A stretch of DNA of 64,000 nucleotides from Lachnospiraceae bacterium NC2008 (GTDB taxonomy: Bacteria > Bacillota > Clostridia > Lachnospirales > Lachnospiraceae), in assembly GCA_000687675.1 (NCBI GenBank), contig JHWS01000001.1, positions 62,001 to 126,000 of the forward strand, in the 5' to 3' direction. Position 1 is the stretch's first letter, and each line of letters starts with the position of its first letter. A program made the position numbers and the translations under genes. Under the pieces are notes generated by a model. It was not told the origin of the DNA, did not search any database, and saw nothing but the letters and a program-made list of their open reading frames with translations. Of this stretch, positions 18,945-27,370 are shown one piece after another.

Positions 18945-19964
18945 TTAGTTATTACTTACTTCAACAAGCTTATTAAGTGTTTCAAGAGCCTTTCCTGAAT
19001 CAATAAGCTCTGCTGCAAGCTTAACACCATCTTTCATACTATCAGCCTTGCCACCGATATAAAGTGCTGCTCCGGCATTCATAAGGATAGCATTTCTCTT
19101 ATGACCCTTTTCCTCACCCTTTAATATAGCAAGAGTTATCTTAGCATTCTCTTCTGGTGTTCCACCTTCAAGGTCCTTCTTAGTACATCTTTCAAAGCCA
19201 AAGTCTTCTGGTGATATTGTATATGACTTAAACCATCCATCTTTGAACTCACATACTGCAGTTGGTGCGCTGAGTGATATCTCATCAAGCTTATCTTTAC
19301 CATATACAACCATACCTCTTTCTACGCCAAGGCTTATAAGTACCTGAGCAAGTGGCTCTACAAGATATTCGTCATATACACCAAGAAGCTGCATCTTAGG
19401 GCTTCCTGGGTTAGTAAGTGGTCCAAGAATATTGAATACTGTTCTGAATCCAAGTTCTTTTCTGATAGGTCCTACATACTTCATAGAAGAGTGATACTTC
19501 TGAGCGAAGAAGAAACACATACCAGCCTTCTCAAGAAGCTCCTTACATTTTTCCGGTTCCTGGTTAATATTAACACCAAGGGCTTCAAGACAGTCTGCTG
19601 TTCCACACTTAGATGATGCTGCTCTGTTTCCATGCTTAGCAACCTTCATTCCACCTGCTGCAGCTACAAGAGCTGAGATTGTTGATATGTTGATGCTGTG
19701 AGCACCATCTCCACCAGTACCTACAATTTCGAATATATCCATACCTGTATCTACTTTAGTAGCATGGTCACGCATAGCAACAGCGCAGCCTGCAATTTCA
19801 TTAGTTGTTTCAGCTTTTGCGCTCTTAGTTGAAAGCGCTGAAAGGAAGGCTGCGTTCTGAGTAGGTGAAGTCTCACCGCTCATAATCTCATTCATTACTG
19901 CATATGCTTCATCATATGTAAGATCCTCTTTGTTTACGATTTTGATAATTGCCTCTTTAATCAT
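18945..19964 (-). CDS. trpD: anthranilate phosphoribosyltransferase
   Basis: 339 aa. Transfers phosphoribose from PRPP to anthranilate. PRPP/Mg motif [16 protein letters not shown], anthranilate-site [41 protein letters not shown] and [11 protein letters not shown] are all present. Stand-alone, not fused to the glutaminase. An 82-bp gap lies between trpG and trpD. Confidence 0.97.
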   Translation of the reverse strand: MIKEAIIKIVNKEDLTYDEAYAVMNEIMSGETSPTQNAAFLSALSTKSAKAETTNEIAGCAVAMRDHATKVDTGMDIFEIVGTGGDGAHSINISTISALVAAAGGMKVAKHGNRAASSKCGTADCLEALGVNINQEPEKCKELLEKAGMCFFFAQKYHSSMKYVGPIRKELGFRTVFNILGPLTNPGSPKMQLLGVYDEYLVEPLAQVLISLGVERGMVVYGKDKLDEISLSAPTAVCEFKDGWFKSYTISPEDFGFERCTKKDLEGGTPEENAKITLAILKGEEKGHKRNAILMNAGAALYIGGKADSMKDGVKLAAELIDSGKALETLNKLVEVSNN

Positions 19965-20046
19965 GTTTAATTCCTCCTGTTGTTGCTTTATTATTGATTT
20001 CTTAATTAATTTCTATATCTCCCCAACCTTGGGATAAATCTTCTTA

Positions 20047-20610
20047 CTATATACTTAGGAAGTTCCTAAGAAGTTTCTTTCCTTCAGGTGTCATAATTGA
20101 TTCCGGATGGAACTGAAGTCCGTATATTTTATACTCCTTATGTTCTACAGCCATTATGTCATCATCTACCATAGCAGTAACCTTAAGGCATTCTGGAAGT
20201 TTATCCTTATCTGCTGCCAAAGAATGATACCTGGCCACCAGCATCTCCTCGCTGCATCCTTCAAATATCTTACTTGAAGTGTCTACCTTAACTAATGACT
20301 GCTTGCCATGCATGAGCTTCTTAGCATAAGTAACGCTACCGCCTAGTGCTTCGCATATAGCCTGATGTCCAAGACATACTCCAAGGATTGGATACTTATT
20401 TCCAAGTTTCTTAACTACATCTTCAATAACCCCTGCATCTTCTGGTCGTCCAGGTCCTGGTGACAGGATAATATGTGATGGGCCAAGCTTATCTATCTCT
20501 TCTACTGTAAGTTCGTCATTTCTTATAACCTTTATGTCAGGATTAATTTCTCCTACAAATTGATAGAGGTTGTATGAAAAGCTGTCGTAATTATCTATAA
20601 GTAATATCAT
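20047..20610 (-). CDS. trpG: anthranilate synthase glutamine amidotransferase subunit
   Basis: 187 aa class I glutaminase. LLIDNYDSFSYNLYQ at the start, oxyanion motif ILSPGPGRPEDAG, nucleophile Cys in GVCLGHQAICEALGG, and catalytic His/Glu in GLQFHPESIMT. Supplies ammonia to TrpE; it may also serve PabA function if a folate PabB exists elsewhere. Its ATG overlaps the trpE stop by 4 bp (ATGA), implying coupled translation. Confidence 0.96.
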   Translation of the reverse strand: MILLIDNYDSFSYNLYQFVGEINPDIKVIRNDELTVEEIDKLGPSHIILSPGPGRPEDAGVIEDVVKKLGNKYPILGVCLGHQAICEALGGSVTYAKKLMHGKQSLVKVDTSSKIFEGCSEEMLVARYHSLAADKDKLPECLKVTAMVDDDIMAVEHKEYKIYGLQFHPESIMTPEGKKLLRNFLSI

Positions 20611-22073
20611 TCTTCTACCTCCCCTGCCTGCTCAAGTGCTGATACAACAGCCTTGGCCTTATTAATACACTCTTCAAACTCTTTTTCTGGAACTGAATCT
20701 GCAACTATACCAGCTCCACTTCTAATAAATACCTTGCCGTTTTTCTTGTAAGCAATTCTTATCGCTATACATGTGTCCATGTTACCTGCAAAGTCTACAT
20801 ATCCAATTGCGCCGCCATAGATACCTCTCTTGTTATTTTCAAGCTCAGCTATTAACTGACAGGCTCTTATCTTTGGTGCTCCTGAAAGTGTTCCTGCTGG
20901 TAAAACTGCCTCTACTGCATCAAGTGCATCCTTATCTTCTCTTATGATGCCTCTAACTGTAGAACCAATATGCATTACGTGTGAGAATCTTTCTATTGTA
21001 TGCAGTTTTTCAACTTCTACAGTTCCAAAGTCACTTATCTTTCCAAGGTCATTTCTACCAAGATCAACAAGCATATTATGTTCTGCCAGTTCTTTTTCAT
21101 CTGCAAGAAGATCTTTTTCAAGAGCTATATCCTCTTCCTGAGTTGCTCCTCTTTTTCTTGTTCCAGCAAGTGGAAATGTATGAAGGACACCATCCTCTAA
21201 CTTAACAAGAGTTTCTGGTGAAGCACCTGCAACCTCTACGTCTGTTCCTGAGAAGTAGAACATATAAGGCGAAGGATTGGTTGTTCTAAGTATTCTATAT
21301 GTATTAAGAAGACTTCCTTCGAATGGTGCGCTAAGTCTGTTTGAGAGAACTATCTGGAAGATATCGCCTTCTATAATGTGATTCTTTGCCTTCTCTACCA
21401 TCTGGCAAAATCTTTCTTTATTAAAGAGTGGTGTAATCTCTCCTGTAAGCTTTCCTCCTGACTCTTCCTTAGCCTTACCATTTTTAAGGATATCAGCCAT
21501 CTCCTTAAGTCCAAGAATAGCCTTGTTATAACCTGTCTCATCCTCATCAATTCTCATATTGCAGATTAAGATGATTTTATTTCTTACATTGTCAAATGCT
21601 ATTACCTTATCGAAAAGCATAAGGTCTACATCTTTGAAGTTCTCTGTATCCTCTGAGTTATTACGAACTGTTGGTTCGCTATAACCTAAAAAGTCATATG
21701 AGAAATATCCTACTAGTCCACCTGTAAATGATGGAAGACCATCAAGTATAGGACTCTTATAATCCTTAAGAATATCTCTTAATACCTTAGAAGGATTGTC
21801 AGTATCAATAGTGATGCTTCCCGCCTTCATCTTGCCATCTACACAAGTTATCTCCATAACTGGATTATAGCCAAGGAAGGTATATCTACCCCATTTTTCT
21901 CTGTCCTCTACTGACTCAAGCATATAGCAGTGTGTCGATACATTTTTTAGTTTTTTCATTGCTTCAATAGGTGTACAGATATCTGAAAGAATTTCAGTTG
22001 TAATAGGAACTACCTTATACTGAATATCCTTTCCAATCTTTCTTACCTCTTCCAGTGATGGATAAAATTTCAT
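20607..22073 (-). CDS. trpE: anthranilate synthase component I
   Basis: 488 aa. Converts chorismate and ammonia to anthranilate; subject to Trp feedback in the family, with LLES-like Trp-site residues seen in CYMLESVEDREKWGRYTFLG. Chorismate-binding core: NPSPYMFYFSG, GASPETLVKL, TFPLAGTRKRG, VDLGRNDLGK, AVLPAGTLSGAPKIRA and GAIGYVDFAGN. The start at 22073 has AAGGAG 6 nt upstream. A longer ORF runs to 22202 but crosses the attenuator terminator and is rejected. First structural gene of trpEGDCFBA. Confidence 0.97.
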   Translation of the reverse strand: MKFYPSLEEVRKIGKDIQYKVVPITTEILSDICTPIEAMKKLKNVSTHCYMLESVEDREKWGRYTFLGYNPVMEITCVDGKMKAGSITIDTDNPSKVLRDILKDYKSPILDGLPSFTGGLVGYFSYDFLGYSEPTVRNNSEDTENFKDVDLMLFDKVIAFDNVRNKIILICNMRIDEDETGYNKAILGLKEMADILKNGKAKEESGGKLTGEITPLFNKERFCQMVEKAKNHIIEGDIFQIVLSNRLSAPFEGSLLNTYRILRTTNPSPYMFYFSGTDVEVAGASPETLVKLEDGVLHTFPLAGTRKRGATQEEDIALEKDLLADEKELAEHNMLVDLGRNDLGKISDFGTVEVEKLHTIERFSHVMHIGSTVRGIIREDKDALDAVEAVLPAGTLSGAPKIRACQLIAELENNKRGIYGGAIGYVDFAGNMDTCIAIRIAYKKNGKVFIRSGAGIVADSVPEKEFEECINKAKAVVSALEQAGEVEE

Positions 22074-22165
22074 TCTAGTCTCCTTTCTAGTTTTGCCTTG
22101 TGCATTTCCAATCAAGTAGAAGGCAACCTCCTTCTTCTCGCTACCTGGACGAATCATGCTTCGGC

Positions 22166-22203
22166 ATAAAAAAATGGTTATGTCCGATAAAGACATAACC
22201 ATT
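22166..22203 (-). terminator. trp attenuator terminator
   Basis: AATGGTTATGTC and GACATAACCATT form a perfect 12-bp stem with a 7-nt loop, followed by a T-run on the minus strand. It lies between the leader peptide and trpE, so it would stop transcription before the structural genes. Confidence 0.88.
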
Positions 22204-22281
22204 AAATTTACTCATATAATGTTTATTTAATCTTCATCAGGCTTCGCTTGGTATTTAAAAATTGGTACGCCAAGAGAAGCC
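22195..22281 (-). promoter_or_regulatory. trp leader alternative RNA structures
   Basis: GGCTTCTCTTGG (within the leader peptide, 22270-22281) can pair with CCAAGCGAAGCC (22240-22251), 11 of 12 bases. Further on, ATAAACATTA (22217-22226) can pair with TAATGGTTAT (22195-22204), 9 of 10 bases. This second stem would block the 5' arm of the terminator, so it is an antiterminator candidate. Confidence 0.55.
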
Positions 22282-22341
22282 TAACCAAAGGTTAGACTGG
22301 ATTGAATCATATGAATTTGAATTTGATAAAAATCTATTCAT
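22255..22341 (-). CDS. trpL: trp operon leader peptide
   Basis: 28 codons after a GGAGAG ribosome site. The peptide begins MNRFLSNSNSYD and carries Trp at positions 19 and 24 (LWLGFSW) before a TAA. It sits about 20 nt after the predicted start of transcription and upstream of the attenuator. Stalling at scarce Trp-tRNA would cover the first hairpin arm. No T-box specifier or T-box sequence is seen. It would be the sensor of ribosome-mediated attenuation. Confidence 0.8.
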   Translation of the reverse strand: MNRFLSNSNSYDSIQSNLWLGFSWRTNF

Positions 22342-22370
22342 GGTTCTCTCCAAATAAATCAATTTATTAC

Positions 22371-22399
22371 TTTATAACATTAAAGTGGTAATGTGTCAA
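22371..22399 (-). promoter_or_regulatory. trp operon promoter
   Basis: A perfect TTGACA (-35, 22394-22399) and TATAAA (-10, 22371-22376) with a 17-bp spacer on the minus strand. Start of transcription is expected near 22364. Confidence 0.85.
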
Positions 22400-22420
22400 T
22401 GTATTTTTAATCATTTATTC

Positions 22421-22452
22421 AAAAAGGTGAACCCTGCGTAGAGTTCACCTTT
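22421..22452 (-). terminator. intrinsic terminator of pilT
   Basis: On the minus strand AAAGGTGAAC and GTTCACCTTT form a 10-bp stem with a 10-nt loop, then TTTTT. It separates pilT from the trp promoter. Confidence 0.85.
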
Positions 22453-22478
22453 GAACATAAGCTAATTAATTCACTTAA

Positions 22479-23528
22479 TTAAAGCATTCTCATAAGACCA
22501 TCTGGATCATTTGAGAATGAAAGAGCTGTTCCTCTATCTACGAAACCGCCTCTAACAAGTCTCTGGAGGTCTGTGTTAAGAGTATGCATTCCTGCAGCAC
22601 CGTTAGACTGAAGTGTTGAAGGAATCTGGTTTGTCTTATTCTCACGGATGAGGTTAGAGATAGCTGGATTCATCTTCATTGTTTCAGTAGCTACGATACG
22701 TCCCTGACCATTCTGAAGTGGAAGGAGCTGCTGTGATACAACACCGTAAAGAATTGTAGAAAGCTGAATACGAAGCTGATCCCTACTATCTGCTGGACAA
22801 CCATCGATGATACGGTCTACTGTCTGAGCAGCACTTGTTGTATGGAGTGTAGAGAATACTAAGTGTCCAGTTTCAGCTGCTGTAATAGCTGCAGAAATTG
22901 TTTCATAGTCACGCATCTCACCAACGAGGATAATATCTGGATCTTCTCGAAGTGATGATCTAAGTGCATGAGCAAATGTATCAATATCACGTCCGATTTC
23001 ACGCTGATGAATCATAGCAAGTTTATGGTTGTAAATATATTCGATAGGGTCTTCTACTGTCATGATATGACATGGTCTTGCTTTATTGATGTAATCAATC
23101 ATAGATGCAAGTGTTGTTGTCTTACCTGAACCTGTAGGTCCTGTAATAAGAACAAGTCCTCTAGGTAAGTTACAGAACTCTTCAATAAGTGAAGGAAGCT
23201 GTAATGTATGGAAATCAGGGATAGACTCATTTAAAATTCTTACACTGGCTGCAAGATTACTTCTCTGATGATATACGTTAACACGGATACGAATTGTTCC
23301 GTTCTTACAGAACTTAGCGAAGTCAAGATCCTTGCCAGAATCTGCAAGGGCAATCTGTTCTGGAGTCATAAGCTCGTTGATAATAGCTCTGGCTTCTTCC
23401 ATAGAAGGCTCTGGATTGATAATCTGAAGAGTACCAAATCTTCTTACTGCAAGATGAGTACCAACTGTGATATGGATATCTGAACACTGCTGGTCTAATG
23501 CGTAATCAAGTAATTCATCGAATGTCAT
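22479..23528 (-). CDS. pilT: PilT-like type IV pilus retraction ATPase
   Basis: 349 aa. Hexameric secretion-type ATPase: Walker A GPTGSGKTTT (130-139), Asp box HIMTVEDPIEYI, Walker B LREDPDIILVGEMRD, His box TGHLVFSTLHTTSA. The AIRNLIRE-type C-terminal PilT motif is present as AISNLIRENKTNQI. The N-terminal PAS-like domain starts MTFDELLDYA. Would drive pilus retraction (twitching). AGGAGG lies 10 nt before the ATG. No other pilus gene is in the window, so it stands alone. Confidence 0.94.
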   Translation of the reverse strand: MTFDELLDYALDQQCSDIHITVGTHLAVRRFGTLQIINPEPSMEEARAIINELMTPEQIALADSGKDLDFAKFCKNGTIRIRVNVYHQRSNLAASVRILNESIPDFHTLQLPSLIEEFCNLPRGLVLITGPTGSGKTTTLASMIDYINKARPCHIMTVEDPIEYIYNHKLAMIHQREIGRDIDTFAHALRSSLREDPDIILVGEMRDYETISAAITAAETGHLVFSTLHTTSAAQTVDRIIDGCPADSRDQLRIQLSTILYGVVSQQLLPLQNGQGRIVATETMKMNPAISNLIRENKTNQIPSTLQSNGAAGMHTLNTDLQRLVRGGFVDRGTALSFSNDPDGLMRML

Positions 23529-23632
23529 ATTGACTAATCCTCCTTGTTTTGCGGAGCAACCCCGAGTCCCCCAGACGAGGCATGTTAGTATTGCCCTCTT
23601 TTATAATTTTTACAATTAAAATGTTACCATAT

Positions 23633-23666
23633 AAAAAAACTATCTACAATAACGATTTGCGTAGAT
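23633..23666 (-). terminator. probable intrinsic terminator of the ABC-F operon
   Basis: On the minus strand ATCTAC and GTAGAT form a short stem with a 13-nt loop, followed by AG and seven T. Weak stem but well placed after the ABC-F stop. The 23529-23632 stretch after it is the pilT leader and includes a GC-rich segment (about 23550-23585) of unknown role. Confidence 0.5.
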
Positions 23667-23694
23667 TTTGCACAGTTCGAGTATGGCATATTTA

Positions 23695-25611
23695 CTAATC
23701 ACAAAGTTCTGTCCACTCATCCATATAGTCATTATTCTGACCTTCAAGCTTATCTATCTCACTCTGAATCTCAGCAAGTTTTACATAATCAGAAGCTAGT
23801 TCTGGCTTTGAAAGTTCTTCCTTTAAAGCAGCTATCTTTTCTTCATTTTCTCCAATAAGAGACTCTAGCTTAGCTATTCTTCTATCCCGTTTATCCTTCT
23901 CTTTACCAGGATTGTAATAGTTCTTCTGACTGTCATCCTTCTTTTCTTTAACAGGAGCCTCTGTATTATTGAATGTTATCTGAAGTTTGCTGTCATTTAC
24001 TTCTTCCTTACCATACTTCTCCTCATAAGCTTCATAGCCAAATGGGAAGTATGTTGTAGTTCCATTCTCGAATATTAGAAGACTGTCAGCAACCTGCTTA
24101 ACAAAATATCTGTCATGAGAAACAAAGAGAACTGTTCCCTCATAGTTCTTAAGCATCTCTTCAAGAGCTTCCTTACCAACAATATCCATATGGTTAGTAG
24201 GCTCATCGAGGATAAGGAAGTTAGGCTTAGTTTCAAACATCTTTGAAAGAGCAAGCCTTACCTTCTCACCACCTGATAGCTTAGAAACCTTCTTAAAGAC
24301 ATCATCCCCTCTAAAAAGGAAACCTCCAAGCATGTTTCTAACCTGAGTTTCTGTTAAAGTAGGAAACTCATCCCAAAGCTCATCAAGAACTGTCTTTTCA
24401 GATGTATACTGGGCCATCTGCTGGTCAAAATAACCTATCTCGACATTGTATCCGTACTTATACTTACCTGAAATCTTTGGAATCAGTTCCATAATAGTCT
24501 TTAGAAATGTAGACTTTCCAAGACCATTACCACCTATAATTCCGATTTTCTGATTCTTCTTAACTTCAAGATTAACCTTTGAAATCAGCTTTCCATCATA
24601 ACCAATACCAAGGTTATCAACGCTAAGCACATCGTTTCCACTAACCTTATCAGGAATAAGATTGGTGATAAATGCCCTGTCGTCAAATGTATCCGGCTTA
24701 TCAATAAGGTCCATATGCTCAATCATCTTAAGCTTAGACCTGGTCATAGCCACCTTAGTTGGCTTATTCTTAAACTTATCTACAATATCATTAAGTCTCT
24801 GGATTTCCTTCTGCTGAGCCTCATAATCCTTAAGCTGTTTGTCATAGTCTTTCTTCTTTTGTTCTATAAACGAAGAATAGTTGCCTACATATCTCTTCAT
24901 CTTATGGCGTTCAATCTCATAAACTACTTCAGAGACTCTGTCAAGAAACATACGGTCATGAGACACTACAACAACTGCTCTTGGATACTCTTTTAGATAG
25001 CCTTCAAGCCAAGAAATAGTTGATATATCAAGGTGGTTTGTAGGCTCATCAAGAAGAAGTACATCTGGCTTAGATAGCAAAAGTTTGATAAATGCTATCT
25101 TAGTCCTCTGACCTCCTGAAAACTCTGAAAGTTTCTTAGTAAGATCTTCCTCCGAAAAGCCAAACCTGGCTACAACATTGTCATAATCCTTCTCATAGTT
25201 ATAGCCCCCAAGATAGGTAAAGCGTTCCTGTAAATTAGAATACTTCTGAATCTTGTCTGGGTCCTGAGTGGCTTCTACTTCCTTTAGAAGTTCATCCATC
25301 TCTTTCTTCATATCAAGTATTGGCTTAAATACTTTGCGAATTTCCTCGGATACAGTGATGTCATCATTGTCAAATGCCATCTGTTTAAGACAGCCGATAA
25401 CTAAGTTACCGGCTTTAGATATACTTGATGTATCGCCATCATGTCTTGAAAGTTCAATATTACCTTGTATAAGGTTTAGAAGTGTTGTCTTTCCACAGCC
25501 ATTACGGCCAACTACAGCAATTTTTTCAGTATTTCGAATTTCGAAATTAATATTATCAAGAACTGTCTTTTCTGCAAATGCTACAGTTCCGTTACAAATC
25601 TGGTATAACAT
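23695..25611 (-). CDS. ABC-F family ATPase (YdiF/Uup-like)
   Basis: 638 aa, two ABC domains, no membrane segments. Domain 1: Walker A GRNGCGKTTLL, signature LSEFSGGQRTKIAF, Walker B LLDEPTNHLD. Linker (about 240-310) is basic and coiled, the P-site tRNA interaction motif region of ABC-F proteins. Domain 2: Walker A GGNGLGKSTFL, signature KLSGGEKVRLALS and LILDEPTNHMD. The C-terminus (about 565-638) is a charged coiled coil like YdiF/Uup. Ribosome-associated translation factor rather than transporter. Only 2 bp after the SecB-like gene, so cotranscribed. Not enough evidence to call drug resistance. Confidence 0.92.
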   Translation of the reverse strand: MLYQICNGTVAFAEKTVLDNINFEIRNTEKIAVVGRNGCGKTTLLNLIQGNIELSRHDGDTSSISKAGNLVIGCLKQMAFDNDDITVSEEIRKVFKPILDMKKEMDELLKEVEATQDPDKIQKYSNLQERFTYLGGYNYEKDYDNVVARFGFSEEDLTKKLSEFSGGQRTKIAFIKLLLSKPDVLLLDEPTNHLDISTISWLEGYLKEYPRAVVVVSHDRMFLDRVSEVVYEIERHKMKRYVGNYSSFIEQKKKDYDKQLKDYEAQQKEIQRLNDIVDKFKNKPTKVAMTRSKLKMIEHMDLIDKPDTFDDRAFITNLIPDKVSGNDVLSVDNLGIGYDGKLISKVNLEVKKNQKIGIIGGNGLGKSTFLKTIMELIPKISGKYKYGYNVEIGYFDQQMAQYTSEKTVLDELWDEFPTLTETQVRNMLGGFLFRGDDVFKKVSKLSGGEKVRLALSKMFETKPNFLILDEPTNHMDIVGKEALEEMLKNYEGTVLFVSHDRYFVKQVADSLLIFENGTTTYFPFGYEAYEEKYGKEEVNDSKLQITFNNTEAPVKEKKDDSQKNYYNPGKEKDKRDRRIAKLESLIGENEEKIAALKEELSKPELASDYVKLAEIQSEIDKLEGQNNDYMDEWTELCD

Positions 25612-25613
25612 GC

Positions 25614-26060
25614 CTACTTCTTGCCAGGATCAAAGTTAATAATATTATCACCTGTTGATGCATTAGCTGGTGTTCCTGGCTCTCCATTATATATAAAATT
25701 AACTGGTGGTACTGCTATGCTAAGTCCAAGTCCACCTGCTACGCTTCTAATCTTTTCATTGATTGCGAGCATAATAGGGCTAAGATATCCCCTCTTAATT
25801 ACCTCATCAAGATTATCAACGAAAGTATCAACAGATACTGATGTAAGAGTCTCCATAGCGAACTCTATAGAATCTGCTTCGTCCTTAGCTTCAAACCTGC
25901 ATACAACTACAGCTGTTGTTGGCTGAGATGGGTTAAGCTTAACTGCCACATTAGCACTAACATTCATCTTATTCTGAGTGTTGCCTGTAAGTTTGAATTT
26001 ATTGCTAAACTGAACCGACTTAACATCTGTCTGTCTAATTGATACCTTTATGTCTTTCAT
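25614..26060 (-). CDS. SecB-like fold protein (tentative)
   Basis: 148 aa. The pattern KFKLTGNTQNKMNVSANVAV, then repeated beta-strand stretches, then YLSPIMLAINEKIRSVAGGL ending in AVPPVNFIYNG recalls the SecB/DUF1149 fold, in which a helix pair is followed by PPINF. The tail is Gly/Asn-rich. Family assignment is by pattern only. SecB proteins are chaperones for export or for toxin-antitoxin systems; neither role is shown here. It sits between cheC and the ABC-F gene in a tight operon. Confidence 0.5.
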   Translation of the reverse strand: MKDIKVSIRQTDVKSVQFSNKFKLTGNTQNKMNVSANVAVKLNPSQPTTAVVVCRFEAKDEADSIEFAMETLTSVSVDTFVDNLDEVIKRGYLSPIMLAINEKIRSVAGGLGLSIAVPPVNFIYNGEPGTPANASTGDNIINFDPGKK

Positions 26061-26075
26061 TATCTATATATCCTC

Positions 26076-26696
26076 CTAGGCGTTAGCCTCTTCATTTTTC
26101 TTTCTAATGATAAAGAGATCAGCTATAGCTTTAGCAAGCGTGTATGGATACATCTGAACCATGTTGCACTTAATCTCCTTACCAAGCTTTACGTCAAATG
26201 CGATTTCGACAAATTTGTCATCATTTGGAAATTCAAGCTGAATATAATCCCCAGCATTCATCTGTATTGTTTCAGGTGTTGATATATCAACAAGCCTGTC
26301 AAGCATAATGCCCATAGCTGTTGCTGCACTACCCATCATCTGATTCATAGCTTCAGAAACAGCACTCAGGTGAAGATCTGATAAATCCTGCTGGAAAAAC
26401 ATACCATGTCCATCCGAACCCATCATAAGGTCTGTCATCATCTTGACATCATCAGCTTTAAGCATAAGGATACTATATCCCTGAATACCTTTTACATAGT
26501 TAACTCTGGTAATAATCTCACAAGCTTTACCCTCGCTAACTATATCCCCCTTGTTTTTAATTAGCACGTTAGGAACTGAGATATCTATATCATCTCTAAG
26601 AAGTATGCCAAGTGCTGTTGCAGCATTACCAAGGCTAATATTAGATACCTCTCCTATTGCTGATATTTCCATATCATTTAAAGTTAATTCATCCAT
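26076..26696 (-). CDS. CheC-family protein
   Basis: 206 aa. Two copies of the CheC phosphatase signature: IGEVSNISLGNAATALG (about 14-30) and VSEAMNQMMGSAATAMG (about 113-129), each with the E-x3-N pair and a following Pro (ISVP, ISTP). CheC dephosphorylates CheY-P; FliY has the same N-terminal domain but would carry a SpoA domain, absent here. It overlaps the GNAT gene by 8 bp (coupled translation). No other chemotaxis gene is adjacent, though a stand-alone CheY lies at 45879. Confidence 0.82.
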   Translation of the reverse strand: MDELTLNDMEISAIGEVSNISLGNAATALGILLRDDIDISVPNVLIKNKGDIVSEGKACEIITRVNYVKGIQGYSILMLKADDVKMMTDLMMGSDGHGMFFQQDLSDLHLSAVSEAMNQMMGSAATAMGIMLDRLVDISTPETIQMNAGDYIQLEFPNDDKFVEIAFDVKLGKEIKCNMVQMYPYTLAKAIADLFIIRKKNEEANA

Positions 26697-27165
26697 CGTT
26701 CCCCTCCAGGCTTATACTATATATCTCATCATGATCATTGTACTGACCGGTAAACTCAAAGCCAACGCTTTCATACATACGCTTTGCTTTTTCATTATCC
26801 TTATTTACAAAAAGATATATCTCATCACAGTCAAACTTATCAGCCATATCTTCAATAACAAGCTTTAATGTAATCCTACCAAAGCCTTTGTTTTGATGAT
26901 TATAATCAATCATCAATCTACTAATTTCGTAAAAATCATACTCTTCGTTGTAGCCATACATAGCAAAGCCCACTGCCTTCTTGCCACAGTATACAGCTTT
27001 GGTTATCCAGGTTTCCTCATACGAAGCCTGAACCATGGACAATGCATTGGAAGCTATAAAAGTTTCAACAACCTTAGGCCCGCCTTCTTTCATAGTTGTA
27101 AGAAGTGCCACATCCATCCAGTTATCTTCGTCTATATCTCTTAATCTTACAGATACATCAGCCAT
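26689..27165 (-). CDS. GNAT family N-acetyltransferase
   Basis: 158 aa. The acetyl-CoA loop is NHQNKGFGRITLKLVIEDM and the C-terminal motif is NEKAKRMYESVGFEFTG, typical of GNAT enzymes of the SpeG/Blt type that act on polyamines or amines. First gene of the operon GNAT-cheC-SecB-like-ABC-F. Substrate unknown. Confidence 0.85.
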   Translation of the reverse strand: MADVSVRLRDIDEDNWMDVALLTTMKEGGPKVVETFIASNALSMVQASYEETWITKAVYCGKKAVGFAMYGYNEEYDFYEISRLMIDYNHQNKGFGRITLKLVIEDMADKFDCDEIYLFVNKDNEKAKRMYESVGFEFTGQYNDHDEIYSISLEGNDG

Positions 27166-27370
27166 CTAAATAGCTACCTCTAGTAGTATATTATCTAAAA
27201 ATTATACCAAAAAAACCTCTTTCGGCATAGTGAAAAATCATTTTAATAACAAGTAAAATATCATATAATTAAGCTATAAATATTATTATAATTTATGTAT
27301 TGCAAATTTTCAAAACTTGATATAGTGGTCGTTAATTTGCCATGCATTGTGTAAATAAGGAGCATTTATT

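Noticed and set aside
20944-21205. Several short plus-strand ORFs opposite trpE
   Set aside because: Overlapping shadows of the trpE reading frame with no ribosome sites.
22074-22202. Longer trpE start giving 531 aa
   Set aside because: It would translate the attenuator hairpin; a good ribosome site and family-matching N-terminus are at 22073.
22073-22400. T-box riboswitch for the trp operon
   Set aside because: No T-box consensus (AGGGTGGNACCGCG-like) or stem I layout seen; a leader peptide with Trp codons fits better.
23530-23632. c-di-GMP riboswitch in the pilT leader
   Set aside because: The leader is GC-rich but no GEMM core sequence could be recognised. A covariance model search would be decisive.
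23695-25611. Antibiotic-resistance ABC-F gene
   Set aside because: Motifs and C-terminal coiled coil are closer to housekeeping YdiF/Uup types; resistance cannot be told from sequence alone.
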